Origin: DASQDN01 sp963833675 | GTDB lineage: Bacteria; Acidobacteriota; Terriglobia; Bryobacterales; Bryobacteraceae | DNA length: 64,000 bases | NCBI GenBank assembly: GCA_963833675.1 | Contig: CAWHYW010000041.1 | Location: forward strand, 62,001 to 126,000 | Direction: 5' to 3' | Shown: positions 54,865 to 64,000 of the stretch, piece after piece | Numbering within the stretch: position 1 is the stretch's first letter | Layout: the number at the start of each line of letters is the position of its first letter | Position numbers and translations under genes: made by a program | Notes under the pieces: model-generated | Seen by the model: only the letters and a program-made list of their open reading frames with translations | What the model was told of the DNA's origin: nothing | Databases searched by the model: none

Positions 54865-56011
54865 TTGCAAGATTCATTGCGGCTTATGAATATCGCAGTA
54901 CCATCGTGTCAAGATAGAGGTTCGGAAGTAGTGCTGCGAGATCATCGATCGCAAAACCTCCTCTTGGCAGTCGGAATACTGCTGCTCGCCTTCAGTCACT
55001 GGCTAATCGGCGGGCCTGATAAACACTTCAATAATCTCCTCTATAACGTCAATTTCATTCCTATTCTGGTGGGCGGGATGTTGTTAGGCTGGCGGACAGC
55101 CGTGTTCGCTACTTTGCTGACTCTCGCGGCCGAGATGCCGCACCTTTACGCTTACTGGCCGAACGATGAAACCTACAGAATGGATCAGCTCTTTGAAACT
55201 CTGTCTTCAGGAGTCGGCGGAGTTGCGGTTGGGCTTCTGGCAAGCAAGGAACGGCGCCAGCGATCCAAACTGGAAGTAACCACGCCGCGAGCTGGCGGCA
55301 GTGAACCAGGAACTCCGAGACAATCTGGAGCGTCTCGCAAAGGCCGAAAAGATGTACGCTGTGGCTCAGCTCTCCGCGAGTCTGGCGCACGAAATTCGTA
55401 ATCCTCTGGCGAGCATCTCCGGGGCAGCGGGCATTTTGAAACGCGGAAATGCGAGTCCTGAGAACGAACGGGAATGTCTCGAAGTAATCGAGAAGGAATC
55501 GAATCGCCTGAACAAACTGCTGGCGAACTTCCTCAACTTTGCTCGACCTCGCGCCCCGCGGTTTCAGGAAACAGATCTGGTTGCGGTAATCGATTCGACG
55601 ATTGCCTTGGCGCGGCACTCCGGAGAAGCGTGCGGAATCGAGTTCCGCCGGACGATTAACGATCCGCTTCCGGAAGTGCAATGCGATTCCGAACAACTCA
55701 AGCAGGTGCTGTTGAACCTCCTGATGAATGCGGTTCATGCCACTGGCAAAGGCGAAGTCGATCTTCAGGCATACACTCGCGACGGCAGCGCTTTCATCGT
55801 TGTACGCGACGAAGGCGCCGGCATTCCGAAAGACCAGGAGGACCGGATCTTCGAGCCGTTCTTCACCACCAAACCGAACGGGAGCGGGCTTGGCCTTGCA
55901 ATTGCCAGCAAAATCGTAGAGCAGCACGGTGGACTGCTTACGGCTCGAAATGCGCCGGGTAAGGGACTCACGATGGTTCTCCAGCTTCCTGTCAAGCGAG
56001 ATTCGGCATGA
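54865..56011 (+). CDS. NtrB/ZraS-type sensor histidine kinase (split by a frameshift)
   Basis: A TTG start at 54865 is preceded by GAGGGGG; ATG at 54886 is an alternative. The N-terminal part has three to four membrane segments (NLLLAVGILLLAFSHWLIGG; NFIPILVGGMLLGWRTAVFATLL). After about 55285 the frame shifts by one base (CCGCGAGCTGG) and continues LAAVNQELRDNLERLAKAEK. Then follow the phospho-acceptor His in SLAHEIRNPLASI and the ATPase domain with N, G1 and G2 boxes (NLLMNAVHATG, DEGAGIP, GSGLGLAIASKIV). The corrected protein is about 381 residues. Its gene overlaps the response regulator by 4 bases (ATGA). Next to metal efflux genes it probably senses metal or envelope stress. Confidence 0.85.
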
Positions 56012-57397
56012 ATCGAAATCTTATTGTCGTTGTCGACGATGATTCCAGCGTTCGACGTGTGCTGAAGATGCAATTGGAGGAGGCCGGCTACGACGTCGAG
56101 CTAGCTGCGGACGGCGATGAAGCTCGTGGAATCATCGATGAGCGTCGTCCGAAGTTGGTGATCACCGATTTACGCATGCCGTGCTCCGACGGCTTGGACC
56201 TGCTCCGTCATATCAACGAAGGACAGCGGGAGACAACAGTCATCATCATAACCGCGTTTGCCAGTGTGGATACCGCTGTAGCGGCGATGAAAGCCGGAGC
56301 GTACGACTATATCTCCAAGCCGATCGATTACGACGCTCTCGCACTTGCGGTTCATCGAGCAATGGAACGCCAGAACCTGCTGGAAGAGGTTCGGAATTTA
56401 AGGTCCGCCCTTGACGGCAGGTACGGATTCGAAAACATTGTGGGCCGATCCAAGGCATTGCTACGAGTTCTCGAGATGGCCTCGCGCGTGGCGCAACATG
56501 ACTCCACCGTTCTGGTGCGCGGAGAAACCGGGACCGGTAAAGAACTGCTTGCCCACGCGATTCATCACAACAGCCGTCGAACATCGCAGCCCTTTATCAC
56601 CATCAATTGCGGCGCGATTCCGAAAGACTTGATTGAATCGGAGCTGTTCGGCTACACACGGGGCGCCTTCACGGGAGCACATGCAGCCAAGCCGGGCCGG
56701 ATTGAAATGGCCGATGGCGGCACGCTGTTTCTCGATGAAGTCGGTGAGCTGCCGATGGAGATGCAAGTCAAGCTGCTGCGATTGTTGCAGCATGGCGAAG
56801 TCGATAAGCTCGGTTCTACGAGTTCACGCACTGTAAACGTTCGCGTGATCGCAGCCACAAATCGAAATCTCCTGGCCATGATTGAGGACGGAACGTTTCG
56901 TGAGGATCTCTATTATCGGCTTGGCCGTTGTGCCTTTGGAGTTGCCGGCATTGCGCGATCGTAGGGAAGACATCCCGGAACTCGTGCAGCATCTCTTTCG
57001 GAAACACAAAGATCGGCACGGACTGCCGAACCTGCGGTTGTCCTCCTCGGTGATCTCGAATCTTTCCCGCTATCGTTGGCCCGGAAATGTGCGCGAATTG
57101 GAAAACGTCATCGAGCGCCTGGTTGTACTCGCCTCTGGAGACGACATAACCGAATCGGATCTTCCTGATGAAATTCGTGTCAGTCCCCATTCACGCGACT
57201 CATTGTTGCTCGAGCTGCCTGCGGAAGGTATTAGCCTGGAAGCCGTGGAGCGGGAATTATTGGTGCGCGCTCTGGAGAAATTCAACTGGAATCAAACGCA
57301 AGCGGCCCGGTTCCTGGATATCAGCCGGCGCACTCTGATATACCGCATGGAGAAACATCATCTGGCGCGAGTGGAAGACGGCATGAATGTGCGTTAA
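56008..57397 (+). CDS. NtrC/ZraR-type sigma-54 response regulator (split by a frameshift)
   Basis: Receiver domain with VVVDDDSSVRRV, phospho-acceptor Asp in LVITDLRMP and Lys in YISKPIDYDAL. AAA+ sigma-54 activation domain with Walker A GETGTGKEL, the sigma-54 contact loop GAFTGA and Walker B GGTLFLDEVGELP. C-terminal Fis-type HTH (NWNQTQAARFLDISRRTLIYRM). The frame breaks at about 56928: EDLYYRLGRCAFG should read EDLYYRLAVVPLELPALRDRRED, one G too many. The corrected length is about 463 residues. It probably activates the divergent efflux operon through sigma-54. Confidence 0.9.
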
Positions 57398-57591
57398 ATG
57401 ACAGCCGCAAATGACTTTTGTTTTACCGGAAGAAGTGTTAGATTTTGATTTGTGGGAGGGTTGCAGAGCATGCTAACCGGAAGTTCTACGCGTGGCTGAC
57501 GTCCCTAGCGGGATTGCCATGGATCCTGAACTCCCACCAGTGTTAGCCTCCGCCAACTGCAATCCTCTCGCTCGACAGCTTCACTGCGACG

Positions 57592-58122
57592 CTAGTCAGC
57601 TCCCGCCACCGAGCCGTATGCTTTGTTGAGCTCATTCAAGCGGCTGGAATAGCGCCGGTGGACCAATCGATAGTCCGGAGTTTTCCAAAGCCGCGTCTGG
57701 GCCGCACGGAATTGCTCATAGTCGGGACGCTTACGAAGCTCGTCTGTACGCTTCCGGATGAGGTCTTCGTTATCCCTGTACTCCGGATTCTCATCCAACA
57801 AAGCCGTCAAATCCGAGTTGGTCATCGGAAGCGCTGCAAGTTGCCACATGCCTCCGCGAAGGAAATCGGGATGATGCTTCCTCAGATGTTGAAACTGCAT
57901 TGCTCTGCGGCGCAGCTCGGCGAGCTTCAGCTCGAGATCGATGTGTGCCGCAGCCGAACAGGACGGGCATTGTTCCGTCAGAAGCGCGTGACGATCGCGA
58001 ATCCAGGCTTCCTCGATGGATTCAAACGCACGCCAGGCATCCCGGTTGAGAGTCGCCCCGCCGACTGCGGTTCCGCTCCCTAGACCTAGCAGGGCCGTGA
58101 TTGCTGTGCGGCGTGTAGTCAT
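57592..58122 (-). CDS. Tat-type exported hypothetical protein with CPSC motif
   Basis: 176 residues from the ATG at 58120-58122 (MTTRRTAITALLGLGSGTAVGG, a twin-arginine-like signal). The rest is helical and charged (FESIEEAWIRDRHALL; LELKLAELRRRAMQF; RSSRLNELNKAYG-like end). It holds a single CPSC pair that could bind metal or form a disulfide. I do not recognise the family. The 194 bases between it and the sigma-54 regulator show no gene. Confidence 0.6.
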   Translation of the reverse strand: MTTRRTAITALLGLGSGTAVGGATLNRDAWRAFESIEEAWIRDRHALLTEQCPSCSAAAHIDLELKLAELRRRAMQFQHLRKHHPDFLRGGMWQLAALPMTNSDLTALLDENPEYRDNEDLIRKRTDELRKRPDYEQFRAAQTRLWKTPDYRLVHRRYSSRLNELNKAYGSVAGAD

Positions 58123-58191
58123 GATGCCCATCGTCCTCTACTATCTATCGCGTGAGAAATAGGTAATTTCGATCACGGTAACATCAAGATC

Positions 58192-58904
58192 GTGAGCGTA
58201 TTGGTAGGGGTACATCCGGTTCGTGAAGCCTTGAAGGCTGGCCGGACGATCGATCGGGTGCTGATTGCGAAGGGAGCGGGCGGCGCTCGCGTGCAGGAAA
58301 TCGTCGATCTCTGCCGGGATCGCAGGATTCCCGTGCGCTTTGAACAGCGACAGGCTCTGGATCGTGCTGCGGCAGGAGAAACTCATCAGGGTGTTGTTGC
58401 CTTTGGAGCAGCAAGTAAATACTCAGACCTATCGGATGTCTCAAGCGTCGCGCCAAGTTGCTGGTTTTACTCGATGGCGTCGAGGATCCTCATAATCTCG
58501 GCGCGATCGTGCGTACGGCGAACGCCGCCGGAGCGTCGGCCGTCATCGTTCCCGAACGCCGGGCCGCCGGCCTGACAGAAACCGTCGCCAAATCGGCTGC
58601 CGGAGCCTTGGAATATGTGCCGATTGTCAGGGTCGGCAATGTTTCTCGCGCGATGGAAGACCTGAAAAAACGGGGTTTCTGGATTTACGGCCTGGATGAG
58701 CGAGGCGAGCAGGATTACGACAAGGTGGACTTCAACACGCCGACCGTTTTGGTCCTAGGTGGAGAAGGGAAGGGTCTCCATCAACTGGTCCGCGATAACT
58801 GTGACGCCCTGGTCCGGATTCCGATGGCAGGTACTATACCCTCGCTCAATGTCTCCGTCGCCGCAGGGGTCGTTTTGTTCGAGTGGAAACGGCGAATGGC
58901 GTAG
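58192..58904 (+). CDS. rlmB: 23S rRNA 2'-O-ribose methyltransferase RlmB / TrmH family (split by a frameshift)
   Basis: GTG start at 58192. The N-terminal substrate-binding domain (VGVHPVREALKAGRTIDRVLIAKGA ... GETHQGVVAFGA) runs to about 58445, where one base too many or too few changes AKLLVLLDGVEDPHNLG into VAPSCWFYS. The second frame holds the SpoU/TrmH knot: motif 1 DGVEDPHNLGAIVRTANAAGA, motif 2 LVLGGEGKGL and motif 3 VRIPMAGTIPSLNVSVAAGV. RlmB methylates the ribose of a conserved 23S rRNA guanosine (G2251 in E. coli). The corrected length is about 237 residues, normal for the family. A GTG for ggt follows nine bases later. Confidence 0.85.
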
Positions 58905-58913
58905 GATAAGGGT

Positions 58914-60577
58914 GTGACCCGCGTTTTGGCTGCCCTGCTCGTATTGTGCGTCTCCGAGCCGGCATGGGCGCGTCAGCCGGTCCGTGCACGGAGCGGCATG
59001 GTGGTCACAGAAGAGCCGATTGCCGCCGATGTCGGCGCGGCGGTCCTCAGGTCCGGCGGCAACGCAATCGACACGGCGGTCGCAGTCGCTCTTGCGCTCG
59101 CAGTCACTTATCCAGTTGCCGGAAATCTCGGCGGGGGCGGTTTCCTGCTCGCGCGCTTCGCCGATGGCCGGACGACCTTCATTGATTTTCGTGAGAAAGC
59201 GCCCGCTGAAGGCTTCTCGGGATATGTACCTGGGTGCTGACGGCAAGCTCACACGGGACAGCATTGACGGGTGGCGGGCCTCCGGTGTTCCCGGGACGGT
59301 CCGAGGGCTTGGAGCTGGCCCACAAAAAATACGGAAGCAAGCCTTGGAAGGATCTGGTTGCTCCTGCGATTCAGCTTGCGCGCGAACGGATTTCCAGTGT
59401 CGTACGGGTTCGCGCAGAACTTACGCGATGCCAGGCCGCGGCTCAGCCGATAGCCTCCTCCGCAGCAATCTTCGGCAAGGAGATAGAAGTCGGAGAGTCA
59501 CGTTCGTGCAGCAGGATCTCGCTCGCACCCTGGACCGGATCGCGCGCGATCCGGATGATTTCTACGAGGGAGAAACGGCGCGGCTTCTTTCCGACGCCAT
59601 GGCTGCCAACGGCGGGCTGATCACGAAAGAAGATTTGAAGGCCTATAAGGCAGTAGAGCGGCAACCGCTTACCGGCCGCTACAAGGGTTACGATCTGATC
59701 ACTGCTCCCCCTCCGAGTTCCGGTGGTATCGGCATCTTGCAGATGCTCGGGGTGCTCGAGGGTTCCGGTTACGAGAAGGGCGGATGGGGCGCGGCTTCCA
59801 CTATTCACTATCTTGCGGAGGTGATGCGGCGTTACTATGCCGACCGCAGCGAGTATCTCGGTGACCCGGATTTCACGAAGGTTCCGATCCGTGCCCTGTT
59901 GAATCCTGACTACATAAAGAAGCTGCGTGTCATCGATCGATCCGGAGCATGCCAGCAACAGCGATACTGTCCGGCCGGGATCGCTGAAAGGCTTTGAGAG
60001 TTCCGAAACGACGCACTTTTCGATCGTCGACAAGGCGGGGAATGCAGTCAGCATGACTTATACGCTAAACGGCGGGTATGGCAGCGGAGTCATCGCGCCG
60101 GGTCTCGGGTTTCTATTGAACAACGAGATGGACGATTTCGCCGCCCAGCCTGGATCGCCGAACATGTTTGGACTCGTTCAAGGTGAGGCAAACGCAATCC
60201 AGCCGGCGAAGCGGCCCGCTGTCCTCGATGACGCCGACGATCATTACTCGGGACGGCAAGCTCTTCATGGTAGTCGGCGGGCCGGGTGGCGGACGCATCA
60301 TCAGCTCGGTGTTGCAAACCATCCTGAATGTGATCGATTTCGGAATGAATGCGCAGGACGCGGTCGATGCTCCACGGTTCCATCATCAATGGAAGCCGGA
60401 CAAGATCACCATGGAACGTGGCTTCTCCCCCGACACCGTGAAACTGCTGGAGCAGCGCGGGCATACCGTTGAGATTACGCGGCTGTCGCTCGCGTGTTCG
60501 CTATCGTTGTGAGTGACGGCTGGCTGCAGGGCGCCGCCGACGGCCGAAGTTATGGCAAGGCCGAAGGAATCCAATAG
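58914..60577 (+). pseudogene. ggt: Gamma-glutamyltransferase, frame broken several times
   Basis: GTG start with signal peptide RVLAALLVLCVSEPAWARQ. Pieces in order across frames: MVVTEEPIAADVGAAVLRSGGNAIDTAVA, NLGGGGFLL, RDMYLGADGKL, RASGVPGTVRGLELAHKKYG, FPVSYGFAQNLRDARPRLSR, FVQQDLARTLDRIARDPDDFY and TAPPPSSGGIGILQML. Next comes the autocatalytic Thr region SSETTHFSIVDKAGNAVSMTYTLNGGYGSG, then PTIITRDGKLFMVVGGPGG and a C-terminal DGRSYGKAEGIQ ending at TAG 60575-60577. Breaks are near 59211, 59309, 59390, 59460-59500, 59940, 60225 and 60480; the first two look like a doubled G. The enzyme cleaves gamma-glutamyl bonds (glutathione) in the periplasm. Likely intact in the organism, about 550 residues. 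Confidence 0.82.
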
Positions 60578-60583
60578 ACATAC

Positions 60584-61440
60584 ATGAAGCACGCTTTGTC
60601 GACGCATCTGTTTGTGAATCACCGGCTGACGTCCGTTTGGCTCGACCGGATTTGGGACGCTGGCGTTCCGTCCGTTGAGATCTTCTGCGCCAAGCAGCAT
60701 CTCAACTGGCGCGATCAGGGGCAGGTGAACGAGCTCGGCCACTGGTTCCGCGATTCCGAACTGAAACTGCACTCTCTTCATTCGCCGATGTACACCGATG
60801 AAGTCTGGGGCCGCTCCGGCCCGCAGGCCGCGATTGCACATTACGGAGCCGTTGAAGTCGAAGCGTATCGGTATCGTTGACGAGATCAAGCGGGTCCTCG
60901 AAATCGCGGAGAACATTCCGTTTCGCTACATGATCCAGCATCTCGGCGGCCCGGCTGAGGAATTCGATGAGCGAAAAATGGAAGCGGCTTTCACTTCGCT
61001 TGAAGAGCTGACCGTCTTTGCGCGGCAGCGTGGGGTCGAAATTCTTCTCGAAAACATTCCGAATGGCTTTTCGAGCTCGTCAAGATTGCGCACCTTTCTC
61101 GAGCTTACGCATCTCGATCTGAACTTCTGCTTCGATACCGGCCATGCCAACATCATGGAAGATGTGGGTGACGGCATTTGCCGCAATGAAGACGCGAATC
61201 CGATCCACGCACATTCACGACAACGACGGCAAGGAAGATAAGCACCTGTTCCCGTTTGTCGCGGAAGGTGGCAGCATCGATTGGCCACAAGGTTATGCCG
61301 TCAACTCGCTTCCCGTCCGGAGCAATATCCCTTGCTGCTGGAATTGAAGGAAGCCCCCGGAGTGGCGAATCCGTTGGAATTCGTGAAGCAGAGTCTTCGA
61401 GCGGCTGGACGCGCTGACCGCGCCGGAGCCCGTCCGATGA
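60584..61440 (+). CDS. Xylose-isomerase-like TIM-barrel sugar-phosphate isomerase/epimerase (several frame breaks)
   Basis: Starts MKHALSTHLFVNHRLTSVWL, with SVEIFCAKQHLNW and KLHSLHSPMY typical of AP-endonuclease-2 family barrels. Further pieces in other frames: IVDEIKRVLEIAENIPFRYM, GVEILLENIPNGF (metal-ligand Glu), LNFCFDTGHANIME (Asp and His ligands), THIHDNDGKEDKHLFP (two His), QYPLLLELKEAPG and the end ERLDALTAPEPVR with TGA at 61438-61440. Breaks lie near 60860, 61200, 61310 and 61400. The corrected length is about 285 residues. The stop overlaps the asnS start (ATGA). The substrate is unknown. Confidence 0.75.
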
Positions 61441-62750
61441 GCGCTCCTCCTCGGATTCGAATCGCCGACGCGGGCAAGCACGTCGGAGAAGAAGTGCAGC
61501 TCGCGGGTTGGCTCTACAACCTGCGCAAATCCGGCAAAATCGTCTTCCCACAACTGCGCGACGGATCCGGCATCATGCAGTGTGTCGGGGTAAAGAGCGA
61601 ACTTCCCGAAGAGGTCTTCGAGACGCTGAAGCACCTTACGCAGGAGAGTTCCTCGTGCTCACTGGCCGGATTCGCGAGGAGCAGCGCGCGCAAGGCGGCT
61701 ATGAACTCGACATCAGCGGCGTCGAGGTGCTGCAGCGCGTTTCTGAAGCCGATCCGTATCCGATCACTCCGAAAGAACATGGCATTGAGTTTCTCATGGA
61801 CCGGCGGCATTTGTGGCTGCGAAGCCGCCGCCAGCACGCCATCATTCGCGTGCGGCATGAAGTGATCCGGGCGATTCGCGATTACTTCGACGACAACGGA
61901 TTCGTTCTCGTGGACACGCCGATCTTTACGCCTGCCGCGTGCGAAGGCACGACGACCTTGTTCGAGGTCGATTACTTCGAGGACGAAAAAGTCTATCTCA
62001 CGCAGTCCGGGCCAGCTCTATAACGAAGCGAATGCGATGGCGTTCGGCAAAGTGTATTGCTTCGGCCCGACGTTTCGAGCGGAGAAATCGAAGACACGCC
62101 GTCATCTGACAGAGTTCTGGATGGTGGAGCCGGAGATGGCATTCGCCACGCTGGAAGACGTCAAGCACGTCGCCGAGGAGATGGTTTCTTACGTCGTGCA
62201 GCGCGTGCTCGAAAAACGCAAAGCCGAGTTGCAGGTCCTGGAGCGCGACACCAGCAAGCTCGAAAAGATGCAGGCGCCGTTCCTGCGTATGAGCTACGAC
62301 GACGCGGTGAAAAAGCTGCAAGCTAAAGGCAGCGAGATCCAATGGGGCGGCGATTTCGGCAACGCCGACGAGACATTGCTCACTGATGATGTCGATATGC
62401 CGATGATGGTCGATCGCTACCCGGCCGCGATCAAGGCGTTCTACTTCGAAACCGATCCCGAGCGGCCCGAGTTGGCCCTCGGAGTAGACGTGCTCGCGCC
62501 GGAAGGATATGGCGAGATCATCGGCGGCGGCCAGCGAGTACACGACTACAACGTTCTGGTGCAGCGGCTAGAGGAGCACGGTCTTCCTGCCTCCGCGTTC
62601 GAGTGGTATCTCGATCTGCGCAAATATGGCGCGGTGCCGCACGGCGGATTCGGTATGGGCATCGAACGCTGTGTCGCCTGGATCTGCGGTCTCGAGCACG
62701 TCCGGGAAACCATCCCGTATCCGCGCATGCTCTACCGTACGAGGCCCTAA
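61437..62750 (+). CDS. asnS: Asparagine-tRNA ligase (two frame breaks)
   Basis: ATG at 61437 overlaps the preceding stop. The OB-fold anticodon-binding domain comes first (RIRIADAGKHVGEEVQLAGWLYN). The frame breaks near 61653 (should read TQEFLVLTGRIREEQRA) and again near 62008 (TQSGPAL should read TQSGQLYNEANAM). Class II motifs are present: motif 1 VIRAIRDYFDDNGFVLVDTP, motif 2 FRAEKSKTRRHLTEFWMVEPE and motif 3 GFGMGIERCVAWICG. The corrected length is about 437 residues. Normally essential for charging tRNA-Asn, so the breaks are very probably errors in the sequence. Confidence 0.88.
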
Positions 62751-62755
62751 GCTGC

Positions 62756-63672
62756 ATGCGGCAATCCGGTATCGCCATCATTGGCGCTCCGATGGATCTG
62801 GGGGCAGGCCGTCGAGGTGTCGATATGGGTCCGTCGGCGTTGCGTCTGGCGGGGCTTGATGAGACGTATCGCTGAACTCGGTTATGAGGTTCACGATCTC
62901 GGCAATGTCCCGGTAGCGCAGCCCGAGAGCACTCACTTTGGTCAGGAGCGTGCGCGCTTTCTGCCCGAAATCGCACAGACGTGCACGCGGCTCGGAGAAA
63001 TGTCGTATCGTGCTGTAACCGAGCAGAGGCTTCCGTTGGTAATGGGCGGCGATCACTCGGTCGCGATCGGGACGGTAGCGGGCATTGTCGCGGGCATATC
63101 GCGAAAGAAGCGAGAACATCGGACTGATCTGGGTTGATGCGCATGCGGACATGAATACGCCGGCAACCTCGCCTAGCGGCAATGTTCACGGCATGCCGCT
63201 CGCTTGTTGTATCGGGCGGGGTCCCTCGGAACTGACCGGTATTTTTGGCTTCGTTCCGAAAATCGACCCGAAGAATGTGGCCATCGTCGGCCTTCGTGAC
63301 GTAGACCGGACTGAGGTTCCGTACGTCCGCGAAGCCGGTGTGTCCGCCTTTACGATGCGCGAAATCGACGAGCGCGGTTTGCGCTCCGTAATGACGGAAG
63401 CTATCCAGAGAGCAAGTGACGGCACGACCGGCTTCCATCTGTCATTCGACATGGATGCGGTCGATCCGGCGGAAGCTCCTGGTGTCGGCACGCCTGTCCG
63501 CGGAGGGCTGACCTACCGCGAGGCCCACTTGGTAATGGAAATCCTGTGCGATAGCGGGAAGATCGTGGGCATGGAAATTGTCGAAGTGAATCCGGTGCTG
63601 GATACGGCGAACCGGACCGCGATATTAGGTGTTGAATTGGCCTTGTCGGCATTGGGGAAGAGGATTCTGTGA
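62756..63672 (+). CDS. rocF: Arginase (two frame breaks)
   Basis: ATG at 62756, six bases after asnS. Pieces in order: IAIIGAPMDLGAGRRGVDMGPSALR; after a break near 62862, ELGYEVHDLGNVPV and the Mn-binding GGDHSVAIGTVAG; after a break near 63105, WVDAHADMNTP and SFDMDAVDP. These give the complete binuclear Mn site of the ureohydrolase family. VHGMPLACCIG supports arginase over agmatinase. It hydrolyses arginine to ornithine and urea. The corrected length is about 305 residues. Its TGA overlaps the GTG start of ddl (GTGA). Confidence 0.86.
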
Positions 63673-64000
63673 AGCGTAAAGTAGCCGTGCTTTATGGAGG
63701 ACGAAGCGGCGAGCATGAGATCTCGCACCGTTCCGCCGAGTCGATCATTAGCGCACTCGATCCGGAACGATACGAAGTTGTACGTTATCTGATCTCGAAG
63801 GACGGCAAGTGGGATCCAAGGCCGATTCTGCCGGAACCGGGCGGCAATCCTGGCATCGATGTAGTCTTTCCCGCGCTGCACGGCACATTTGGCGAGGACG
63901 GCACGGTTCAAGGACTCCTCGAACTGGCGGATCTTCCGTATGTGGGGCCGGGCGTCCTTGCATCGTCGGCGGCGATGGACAAAGAGGTGACGAAACGGCT
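63669..64000 (+). CDS. ddl: D-alanine-D-alanine ligase, 5' part (runs off the right edge)
   Basis: 110 codons from GTG at 63669-63671, coupled to the arginase stop. The N-terminal family signature KVAVLYGGRSGEHEISHRSA is complete, followed by VVFPALHGTFGEDGTVQGLLE and LPYVGPGVLASSAAMDKEVTK, matching the N-terminal domain and the start of the ATP-grasp domain. Ddl joins two D-alanines for peptidoglycan precursor synthesis. The reading frame is unbroken over the part visible. Confidence 0.92.
   Translation, partial: MKRKVAVLYGGRSGEHEISHRSAESIISALDPERYEVVRYLISKDGKWDPRPILPEPGGNPGIDVVFPALHGTFGEDGTVQGLLELADLPYVGPGVLASSAAMDKEVTKR

Overview
The window looks like a chromosomal segment of a soil-type Acidobacteriota, most likely of the Solibacter/Bryobacter lineage (Bryobacterales). 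The support is gene content, not a marker-gene tree: an Oar-like TonB-dependent receptor with an N-terminal carboxypeptidase-regulatory-like domain, two secreted proteins ending in the Solibacter-type C-terminal domain (TIGR03437), SBBP and FG-GAP/ASPIC secreted proteins, a DUF1080 protein, and a PSD1-cytochrome / DUF1501 / GMC / gluconate-dehydrogenase-subunit-3 run. No rRNA, tRNA, CRISPR array or intact transposon was seen, and no gap between genes exceeds 300 bases.

Layout. 0-2 kb (minus): a degenerate response-regulator receiver, an active HtrA-like protease and a catalytically dead HtrA-like paralogue, overlapping end to end. 2.1-7 kb (plus): a TonB-dependent receptor behind a promoter covered by a perfect palindrome, then a TPR protein. 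7-18.3 kb: CRTAC1-type protein, TauE/SafE transporter, orphan CpaE-like ATPase, a large SBBP/TIG protein, DUF423 membrane protein, a second TIGR03437 protein, PIG-V-type glycosyltransferase and a glycine-zipper lipoprotein. 18.2-29.5 kb: housekeeping and metabolic genes (aldose epimerase, a Cys-rich protein, DUF1080, queG, TPR, two membrane proteins, PhzF, DinB, acs).

29.7-38.6 kb (plus) is the most unusual part. It holds a CHAT peptidase-NTPase-HEAT protein, then an alpha/beta-hydrolase plus caspase-like peptidase protein which, apart from a one-base frame break, continues directly into a two-HKD phospholipase-D domain, then an unrecognised 351-residue protein. Gene spacing is tight (48 and 9 bases) with strong ribosome-binding sites. 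This looks like a multi-enzyme conflict or regulated-death cassette; that function is inference. A small HTH-like gene with its own very good sigma-70 promoter follows.

39-48 kb: a ThDP enzyme with a truncated globin, then the PSD1/DUF1501/GMC/subunit-3 oxidoreductase run. 48-57.4 kb: an orphan recombinase-domain protein, a cut-short winged-helix regulator, a CzcCBA/CusCBA-type metal efflux operon (minus) and a divergent NtrB/NtrC-type two-component system with a possible sigma-54 site between them. 57.6-64 kb: a Tat-type hypothetical, then rlmB, ggt, a TIM-barrel isomerase, asnS, arginase and the start of ddl, closely packed and partly overlapping.

Caution on sequence quality: single-base frame breaks are sparse before 48 kb (about 5.47, 15.98, 17.02 and 36.51 kb) but very dense from 49 to 63.2 kb. 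They hit unrelated genes, including the normally essential asnS, and several lie in short homopolymers. Uncorrected indel errors explain this better than decay, so most broken genes are described here as one intended gene.
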